Part shown: one piece after another, positions 58,701 through 64,000 of the stretch | How positions within the stretch are numbered: position 1 is the stretch's first letter | Layout: each line of letters starts with the position of its first letter | From: Diadema setosum | Taxonomy: Eukaryota > Echinodermata > Echinoidea > Diadematoida > Diadematidae | NCBI RefSeq assembly: GCF_964275005.1 | Contig: NC_092701.1 | Span: forward strand, 31,559,919-31,623,918 | Direction: 5' to 3' | DNA: 64,000 nucleotides | Program-made: the position numbers and the translations under genes | The notes under the pieces: model-generated | Told to the model about the DNA's origin: nothing | The model's database searches: none | What the model saw: the letters and a program-made list of their open reading frames with translations, nothing else

Positions 58701-61383
58701 AGCCATTGTGGGAGTGACGAAGTTATTAACAACGATGGCCATGTTGAAGGTTATGGACCTAAAAATGTTAGAAGAAACCGTAAGCACGTACATGCAGTCA
58801 TGCAGACTGGCCTGTTTGACCAATTTCATTCGATCGATCCCATCCCTTCAGTGAGACATTCATTGTTCGTATATCCCCCGAGTTACTGTAATTCTCTGGT
58901 ATGTATTTATCTTCTCAGTCTCTCTGTCTCTGTCTGTCCTCATAATTTACCCACTGTCATACCCAATCTCTTTTTGTTGTCCTTTTCAGTTTCATTATTT
59001 CAATGTTTCTCCACTTGCGCAAATTAATTCATTATGACAAATCAGCAGCGTTCACCTCAAAATATAAATGATTGTACTTCAAGAGTAAATTTAAAAGAAA
59101 TATGTCTAGCATCTAGTAACGTGTATACACAAACGTACATTTTTGCCGTATATTCCATTAAAGGGACTGTACAGTACTGGTTGAGGTACGGATTCATGTT
59201 TTGAACATTCCTAAGTGAGATAATGAAAAGCCTCTTATGAAATATGAAAGAGCATGTAATTTTAAGAAGGATTCAACGTTTATTTGATGAAAATTGGTTT
59301 TCAAATGGCTGAGATATCCCAAAAAGTGCTAATAATAAAAGGCGACATGCCACAACTTTATTAGGATCTCTTTGTTTCACCTTGTTTTTGGATATCTCAG
59401 CCATTTCAAAACCGATTTTCATCGAATAAACTTTTGATTCCCCTTAGAACTGCATTCCCCCTTACATCTCATAGAGTGGTTTCTGAATATCTCGCAAAAT
59501 TTTAAAAGCTAAATCTACACCTCGACCAGAACTGTACACACCCTTTAAGGAACAAGTAGTTGGAGAAGACCGTTATTGTCCATTTCTTTTGACTTCACGA
59601 TCTGTCTGTTCGATAATGTAACAACTACTTTGATGTGCCTTCGTCTAGGAAATACAAAAATCGGCAGGAGAATATGGAACAAAATGATCTTACTAGTTGT
59701 TAGGACAGATTCCGTTTTCCTACATTTATAACTGTTATTTATTTCTTAACATTACTCTTTTTTATCAACGCTATCCCATCCAATACTTGTTGGCATAAGT
59801 TAGATTTTTCTTGAGGGGTTCACAATCTACAAGCTTGCTTTTTAGTGGACCTCTCAGTTCTTTTTTTTTTCCAACTGAAACATAACCTTGTATTTTTTGC
59901 GTATACATGCATATATATGTAACTTTATTATTGTATCATTTGATATCATTTGCAAGATGTATGTATACGATTGTGATATGATTCCTAATTTATACTGTGT
60001 TATGTTCTGTTGGAAAAAGGAGAAGAATGAAATAAAATGAAATGAATTGAAATGAAATGAAATAAATTATCGTAATACACAATGTTAAAGAGAGGCTTGA
60101 AATTATTGTTTTCTTTTGCTTATTGGTCTTTTTTCCCGCAAACAGGTGCTAAACAGGATGAAACCTCTGCAACTTACCAAAGAGCTGATGGCCCGGATCA
60201 ACGTGGCGACGCAAGAACGGTAAGTAACAAGGGGTACGCGGAACATAGAGAAACATGGAACACTTAGCCACCTCCAGCGGGAATTCCTTGCAATGATATC
60301 TATTCTGCTTTGTTACACTTATTTTTCTACCTCTGTCTGCCTTTCTTTCTCTCTCTCCCTCTCCCATGCTAATATCAATCTAAAGTAACCTAAACTTCGT
60401 AAACAATTTAAAATGGAAAGAGAATAACACGATTTGCTAGGCCTGCATCAACACTGCAGTTAAATTCACTGTTTGTTGAGTCAGCTACTTACGTATTTTG
60501 CAGAGCTTGCAATCACTCAGTGATGTCAATGCCTGAAGAAAAGTGGACTGAATTATTACCATCAGTATTGATACACCATGACTACCACCATCAACATCAT
60601 TTTCTTAATCCTTATCACTGATGTAAGGTTGACGAGGATGGTTTGATATACGTCTCAGTATCACACGAAGAAACTCGCTCTAACCAGCAGGCCACACCCA
60701 TCCAAACTGAAGATCAAACCGTCTACTCCTCAGTCAGAACTGAAGGCAATAGAATCCGCGTGAGTAGAAAGTGCCAGCCACCTGATCAGGGCCCCGTTTC
60801 ATTAAAAAAAAAAGTTGATAGTAACTCTTGCTGGGTGCTATGGCAATTGTCATGGTAACGACAAGAATCCAGTTTCCTGAATGGCTGTTGCTATGGGAAG
60901 TTGTCATTCCAGCAAGAGTTGCCCTCCTAACATCTTTTTATTTGATTTGATTTGATTTGATTTATTTCTGCTTAATTCCGTTACATCAGATATGATTATG
61001 TACATGTATTATACAAGACAAATACAAACAGCTTATGGAACTTGGGCACAGGGTCCGCGGAACCCTTGTCCCTTGAACAATTTCGTGATTTTTTTTTTCT
61101 ATATAAAAATGTGAAGATATAAATCCTGTTTATGCGTATGTAATAATTGACTTTACAGGTCGATGAGAACAATTTGGTCTACTTCAGTGTGGCACATTCA
61201 CATCGCCCGGACTCGTCCGACGTCCACGAACTCGACGTCCAACCGGAAGAGACAACGATCTACTCCAACGTCAACGGCAAGAAGACTCCGATGTCGGCCA
61301 TGGAGGCTCATGAGGACGATGTGCGTAAAACCGATGTCGTCGCCGAACTCTATGCCACCCCTTTCAAGGAAAACAAAGCCTAG
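47753..61383 (+). CDS. Gene C: complete Ig(x3)-FN3 transmembrane receptor with ITIM/ITSM tail
   Basis: Eleven exons: 47753-47822, 48837-49196, 50579-50905, 52226-52549, 53010-53294, 54519-54539, 55953-56204, 57842-57967, 60146-60219, 60628-60759, 61159-61383. They total 2196 nt, 731 codons plus TAG, with every phase matching gene B and no stop at junctions. Compared with B it has one codon more in Ig3, three fewer before the helix, and one more in the last exon (ELDVQPEE). The second tail motif is TVYSSV instead of IVYSSV, turning an ITIM into a TxYxxV (ITSM-type) motif; the other motifs are kept. Ig3 keeps the canonical DYGLYQC. The same in-frame stop 12 nt beyond the exon 7 donor is present (56216-56218). 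As with gene B, plasma-membrane location and phosphatase recruitment are inferred from the motif family. Confidence 0.85.
48294..48450 (+). mobile_element. LINE tail in gene C intron 1
   Basis: Short insertion ending in AGCAGAAATAAATCAAATCA plus poly-A, absent at the gene B site (about 18870). Same family, opposite orientation, at 60939-61088. Confidence 0.7.
48837..49196 (+). CDS. Gene C exon 2: first Ig-like domain
   Basis: 360 nt, phase 1-1, GTAGGT donor. Same cysteine pattern as gene B; differences are confined to the N-terminal strand and two positions before the core Trp. Confidence 0.85.
49256..49658. mobile_element. TTAA-type MITE in gene C intron 2
   Basis: Orthologous to the gene B intron 2 copy with several small indels. 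Confidence 0.65.
49659..50578. other. Remainder of gene C intron 2
   Basis: Diverged counterpart of 20040-21004; no gene seen. Confidence 0.5.
50579..50905 (+). CDS. Gene C exon 3: second Ig-like domain
   Basis: 327 nt, phase 1-1; the GTGAGT donor here fixes the exon end, since the alternative upstream GT present in gene B is absent. Cysteine and Trp positions are kept while many surface residues differ from gene B. Confidence 0.85.
50906..52225. other. Gene C intron 3
   Basis: Counterpart of gene B intron 3 with a (GT)n tract (51972-52010) and a poly-A run (52156-52181). No gene seen. Confidence 0.55.
52226..52549 (+). CDS. Gene C exon 4: third Ig-like domain
   Basis: 324 nt, phase 1-1, GTAAGG donor. 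It has one codon (Asp) more than gene B, in the stretch [12 protein letters not shown]. The DYGLYQCIA motif is canonical. Confidence 0.85.
52550..53009. other. Gene C intron 4
   Basis: Counterpart of 22925-23395; a short internal duplication of TTTTGAAAACATAG lies near 52660. Confidence 0.5.
53010..53294 (+). CDS. Gene C exon 5: fibronectin-III-like domain
   Basis: 285 nt, phase 1-1, same length as in gene B. SSIHVSWQP and [15 protein letters not shown] keep the FN3 signature (an Ile precedes the Thr here). Confidence 0.8.
53656..54106. mobile_element. Independent insertion of the same MITE family in gene C intron 5
   Basis: Ends ATAAGCCAGTTCGGGGTTAG and CCCCGAACTGGCTTAT; clearly diverged from the two intergenic copies and absent from gene B intron 5. 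Confidence 0.8.
54519..54539 (+). CDS. Gene C exon 6: 21-nt microexon
   Basis: Same length, phase and residues as in gene B, with a GTAAGT donor and a CAAG acceptor. Conservation amid diverged intron sequence is the main support. Confidence 0.65.
54690..54775. repeat. (CT)n/(AT)n microsatellite in gene C intron 6
   Basis: Simple repeat at the site where gene B bears further (AT)n and the nested insertions. Confidence 0.85.
54851..54993. mobile_element. Foldback MITE in gene C intron 6
   Basis: GAGAAGTCGGAAGAAGCGG...AGCTTTCG and CGAAAGCTCGGC...TCTGACTTCTC form one long stem. Same site as in gene B, so ancestral. Confidence 0.75.
55080..55952. other. Right part of gene C intron 6
   Basis: Counterpart of the gene B stretch before exon 7; a (CA)n tract lies at 55668-55706. 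No gene seen. Confidence 0.5.
55953..56204 (+). CDS. Gene C exon 7: membrane-proximal segment with alternative secreted end
   Basis: 252 nt, phase 1-1. Four cysteines are at the same positions as in gene B. CGAG/GTGAAG donor followed in frame by a stop at 56216-56218. Confidence 0.75.
56216..56218 (+). other. Alternative stop codon for a secreted form of gene C
   Basis: Same GTGAAGATTACTGA sequence and frame as in gene B. Confidence 0.5.
56219..57530. other. Gene C intron 7, left part
   Basis: Diverged counterpart of 37394-38750 without the transposon found in gene A. No gene seen. Confidence 0.55.
57536..57770. repeat. Three tandem copies of a 78-bp unit before gene C exon 8
   Basis: GTTTCGTTACATGACAATTA...CAAGCTTAGAGCT occurs three times; genes A and B have it once. 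It lies about 70 bp before the exon 8 acceptor. Confidence 0.85.
57842..57967 (+). CDS. Gene C exon 8: transmembrane helix
   Basis: 126 nt. FLLTVTGATIGVTVVILVLV followed by [14 protein letters not shown]; three codons shorter before the helix than in genes A and B. Confidence 0.85.
58195..58525. mobile_element. Inserted repeat in gene C intron 8, class unclear
   Basis: Poly-A run then GGTAATCCAACTTTGGAGGG and about 300 bp absent from genes A and B. No clear ends found. Confidence 0.35.
58531..58778. mobile_element. MITE in gene C intron 8
   Basis: TTCTAACATTTTTATGGTAC at the left pairs with CCTAAAAATGTTAGAAG at the right, and AACCTTTAATGGCCA with TGGCCATGTTGAAGGTT; a further GTGGTCACTCC pair is more degenerate. 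Confidence 0.7.
59162..59544. mobile_element. TTAA-type MITE in gene C intron 8
   Basis: Flanked by TTAA (59158-59161 and 59545-59548); ends AGGGACTGTACAGTACTGG and CTGTACACACCCT are inverted. Not present in genes A and B at this place, so inserted after gene C split off. Confidence 0.8.
59803..60061 (+). mobile_element. LINE 3' end in gene C intron 8
   Basis: Unique sequence ending in (TGAAA)n, flanked by ATAAGTTA (59795-59802) and ATAAATTA (60062-60069), a one-mismatch target duplication; genes A and B have the uninterrupted site ATAAGTTATCG. Confidence 0.75.
60146..61383 (+). CDS. Gene C exons 9-11: cytoplasmic tail
   Basis: Exons 60146-60219, 60628-60759 and 61159-61383. Motifs in order: LIYVSV, TVYSSV, LVYFSV, TIYSNV, ELYATP. 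Intron 10 carries a MITE cut by a LINE tail and is about 560 nt shorter than in genes A and B. Confidence 0.85.
60787..60938. mobile_element. MITE in gene C intron 10, truncated by a LINE tail
   Basis: Same GGGCCCCGTTTCATTAAAA end and AGCAAGAGTTGCC inner repeat as in genes A and B; the right end is replaced by the repeat starting at 60939. Shared by all three genes, so it predates their split. Confidence 0.7.
60939..61088 (-). mobile_element. LINE tail in gene C intron 10
   Basis: Begins with (TTTGA)n, then TTTATTTCTGCTTAATTCCG and AGATATGATTATGTACATG, the complement of the intron 1 insertion. It truncates the resident MITE. Confidence 0.7.
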
Positions 61384-61430
61384 GAGATTTATCAACAGCA
61401 GCCGAGTCTTTGATCGTCGGCCTTACTTTA

Positions 61431-61942
61431 CAGTCCTACCTCACTATTCGGACATGTTGGGACCGGAGCTCATCCGGATTGGCCGGATGTGGAAGACTCA
61501 ATGTTTAATACACGCAGCTATATACCCAATGGTAGCTACATGTACATTGTATACATGGATCATGTATGAATTTTGAGTGAACATGTCCCGTTCTCGTCAA
61601 CTGGTCTGCGTTCAGAATTCTCTGATTAATATTTGGTCAATGAACGATCGCCTGTACCGTGCCCTGATTTAAAGAATAAGTTTTCTGCCCATGTTCCTTC
61701 GGTGACTTGGGGTAGTTAATGTCTTAATGGGTGTTATTTAGATGAAAATTAGACGTAAATGTATGTTAATCATGTTAAGAATAATATGCAATTTATGGGA
61801 GTGTGTGTAGGAATTTGTTTGAGTTTGAAATCCCCCTTTTTCCGTAATTATCAGATTGAAAAAAAAAAATCACGCCGAGATCGCATCCGGATAATAGAGA
61901 TATCCGGATAAAGGGAGGCCGAATAAGAGAGGTCGGACTGTA
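61431..61942. mobile_element. Pogo/Tigger-like MITE in the 3' UTR of gene C
   Basis: This copy has the best-kept termini: CAGTCCTACCTCACTATTCG and, inverted, TACAGTCCGACCTCTCTTAT. About 48 bp after the stop. Confidence 0.7.
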
Positions 61943-62430
61943 AAGGGATCTATTTTCCCTGTACTGAGATTGAGCATAAAGTAGTTTTCGCTTGAAAATC
62001 TAAGGATTGTGGCTGTTACTTTTTCAAGTGCCACGTCACTGAAGCACTAATTGGTTACAAAATACTTGAGTATAGCTTTGGTGGTTTTCTTTTGCCCTTT
62101 CTATGGTTACGTGTTGTGAAAATCGTTAGGCCTGTTCACATTTTGTTTTATTTATTACAATCCATAATTAGTAAGTCCAATACCCTCAGCTGCGGAAGAC
62201 TCTGTAGAGAATTAATTCGAGCTTGTAAGATTTTAATTCATCCACGTGAACACCTTTCTTAGATGTAAAAGAATGTGAGTAGTCACCTTATTATCGATAT
62301 GATTGTAAAAGACAAATTAAAACATATAGTATAAGTCATTTATGTCTATGTCAAGTTGGTCAGGTTCTTTCAATGTATAATTCTGCTGCTATATGTGTAC
62401 AAAGAACTACAGTTTGAATGTCTCTAGTAT
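61943..62430. other. Downstream flank of gene C
   Basis: Diverged counterpart of 13302-13790; no gene seen. Homology stops near 62430 where the Penelope-like element starts. Confidence 0.55.
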
Positions 62431-62496
62431 ACATGATTGTAATTAAGGGGAAATTTCTTTTGTACACAACCAAAGAAAACTATTTACCTTGCGTGA

Positions 62497-62535
62497 GCTT
62501 TCACCTACTGTCTGTAGGCTTCATCAGACTGACGT
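62497..62535 (-). ncRNA. Hammerhead-ribozyme-like core in the Penelope terminal repeat
   Basis: On the minus strand CTGATGA (62521-62527) is followed by GCCTAC (62514-62519), a 5-nt loop, GTAGGT (62503-62508) and GAAA (62499-62502): the conserved hammerhead core around a six-pair stem II. The inverted copy has CTGATGA at 63974-63980 with GCCTAC/GTAGGC. An extra A before stem II and an unclear stem III leave activity uncertain. Confidence 0.55.
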
Positions 62536-62579
62536 TGACTCGCCGTAGATGGGGTGTAGGCAGTCTTACAGTCCGAGAA
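62503..62579 (-). repeat. Terminal repeat of the Penelope-like element (left copy)
   Basis: Nearly perfect inverted copy of 63925-63999. Penelope elements are known for direct or inverted terminal repeats. Confidence 0.85.
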
Positions 62580-63924
62580 AATGGGAATGTACGCTGAAGA
62601 TAATTTGTATTGCCCCTCGTCACGATTCATCATGCGTTCCTGCCCCCGTTGTATGTGGATCGCCTCTCTTATCCACCGTGTGAATTTGTTGCTGTCTTTG
62701 GACACGATCTTGCTCTGTTTCCAGTCAATGATGTGGTTTTCATTCGCCACGTGATTACTTATGGCTGACTTTTTAGGAGTGAGATCTGCCTCTTTCTTTT
62801 TGGCCCTTGTGTAATGTGTCTTTCCCAGTGACTCTGCCTCTTTTTGGTGTTCTGACTTCCTGACTCCGAATTTCCTGCCCGTCTCCCCTATGTAGACCTT
62901 GTCACAATCCTTACAAGGTATTTTGTACACTGCTCCTGTCGAGTCCTCAGGTGATCTTTTGTCCTTGGGGTGAACCAACAGTCCTCGTAGTTTGGTGAGG
63001 GGGCGCATGGTGGTAGCAACATTGTATTTGGTGAAGATCCTTTGGAGTGCTTCAGACGTGCCCTTTACGTATGGGATCGTGACCATGCATTTCTTCTTGG
63101 TGGTCTGGGTAGACTTGGGTTTATCCTTGGGCATTTGGGTCATCTGTTGGTTGACCTGTCGAAACGACCAGTCAGGGTATCCACATAATCTGAGGGAGGA
63201 CTTGATAATATACTGTTCTTCTTCAGTCTGAGCATCCTCTGAGTCTGTGGTGATACCATGAGCCCTATCCATGAGTGTTCTGTAAACTCCAAGCTTCTCA
63301 TGAAGAGGGTGGTGTGAAGAAAAGTTGAGATATTGGCCTGTGTGTGCTTTCTTCCTGTACAACTAACTTGACCTTGCCATCTGGATGTTTGATGATTCTT
63401 GTGTCCAAAAAGGGGATTGAGTTTGATTCTTCCATCTCATGTGTGAACTTGATACTCCCTGTAACATCTGCTTGGTTAAGATGGTCTTTGAGTTGGTCTA
63501 CACATTCCTCCTTCACGATAGCAAGTATGTCATCAACATATCGTTTCCAGAGTCTGGGTTTGATGGCAGTGGGTACTGTGGAAAGGACTGTCTGTTCTAG
63601 ATCTTCCATGTACAGGTTCGCCACAATAGGGGAGACAGGGCTGCCCATCGCTGCACCAAACTTCTGGCGGTAGACCTGGTCATTGAATTGGAAATAGGTG
63701 GTAGTGAGTATGAAATTCAACAGCCCGATGATGTTGTCTGGAGTCAGGTTGGTTCTTTCCTTCAGACTAGTATCCTTGTGAAGACGATCTTTGACAATGT
63801 CCAAGGATTGGTTGATGGGAGTGTTGGTGAAAAGGCTGACCACATCAAAAGATACCAATGCCTCTCCTTGTTCAAAGGTCAATTCACTGATTTCCTCAGC
63901 GAATTCTTTCCTCAACGAATTCTC

Positions 63925-63999
63925 TCGGACTGTAAGACTGCCTACACCCCATCTACGGCGAGTCAACGTCAGTCTGATGAAGCCTACAGACAGTAGGCG
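63925..63999 (+). repeat. Terminal repeat of the Penelope-like element (right, inverted copy)
   Basis: Joined directly to the truncated RT part; continues beyond the window edge. Confidence 0.85.
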
Positions 64000-64000
64000 A

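Larger units (their letters stand above)
62440..64000 (-). mobile_element. Penelope-like retroelement, 5'-truncated, with GIY-YIG endonuclease
   Basis: On the minus strand, an RT part (63298-63966) carries SFDVVSLFTNTPI, GAAMGSPVSPIVANLYMEDL and YVDDILAIV, followed by a part (62505-63362) with YKIPCKDCDKVYIGETGR and VRKSEHQKEAE, the GIY-YIG endonuclease of EN-positive Penelope elements. The two parts lie in different, overlapping frames, so this copy is broken. The RT begins in the middle of its domain, so the 5' half is missing. A 75-bp inverted repeat bounds the copy (62503-62579 and 63925-63999). It inserted downstream of gene C. Confidence 0.85.

Overview
The window looks like nuclear DNA of an invertebrate deuterostome, probably an echinoderm and perhaps a sea urchin. 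Genes are split into short exons by long AT-rich introns full of MITEs, LINE tails, microsatellites and a Penelope-like element. The species call is an inference from repeat style, not from a diagnostic gene.

The core of the window is a head-to-tail array, all on the plus strand, of at least three paralogous cell-surface receptor genes. Each complete gene has 11 coding exons: a signal peptide, three immunoglobulin-like domains, one fibronectin-III-like domain, a 21-nt microexon, a cysteine-bearing membrane-proximal segment, one transmembrane helix, and a cytoplasmic tail with three ITIM-type tyrosine motifs, one ITSM-type motif and a final tyrosine near the C-terminus. Gene A shows only its transmembrane and tail exons (9807-12730). 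Gene B is complete (exons spread over 18340-41868, 732 codons plus stop). Gene C is complete (47753-61383, 731 codons plus stop). All splice sites and reading phases join without a stop in B and C. The tail is that expected of an inhibitory receptor that recruits SH2-domain phosphatases, like the tails of vertebrate SIGLEC, CD22 or FcR-like receptors. The last extracellular exon can also be read past its splice donor into an in-frame stop 12 nt later, which would give a secreted form.

Layout: 1-49 is intron of gene A; 50-8721 is an 8.7-kb DNA transposon inserted in that intron, with a 3-bp target duplication and a clean empty site in gene B; 9807-12730 gene A tail; 12731-18339 intergenic with MITEs; 18340-24355 gene B extracellular exons; about 25152-35095 a three-level nest of elements in gene B intron 6 (LTR-like fossil, inside it a second LTR-like fossil, inside that a 6.7-kb DNA transposon with arrays of a CCCATATGGG motif); 37128-41868 rest of gene B; 41869-47752 intergenic, a near copy of 12731-18339; 47753-61383 gene C; about 62440 to the right edge a 5'-truncated Penelope-like retroelement with RT, GIY-YIG endonuclease, an inverted terminal repeat and a hammerhead-ribozyme-like core.

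The stretch 8725-16920 is almost identical to 37842-46240, while the adjoining receptor regions differ more. This points to recent duplication or gene conversion of the signalling half, or to collapsed haplotypes in the assembly. The second and third Ig exons differ between genes B and C mostly by amino-acid-changing substitutions, while the tails barely change: a constant signalling end with diversifying ligand-binding domains.
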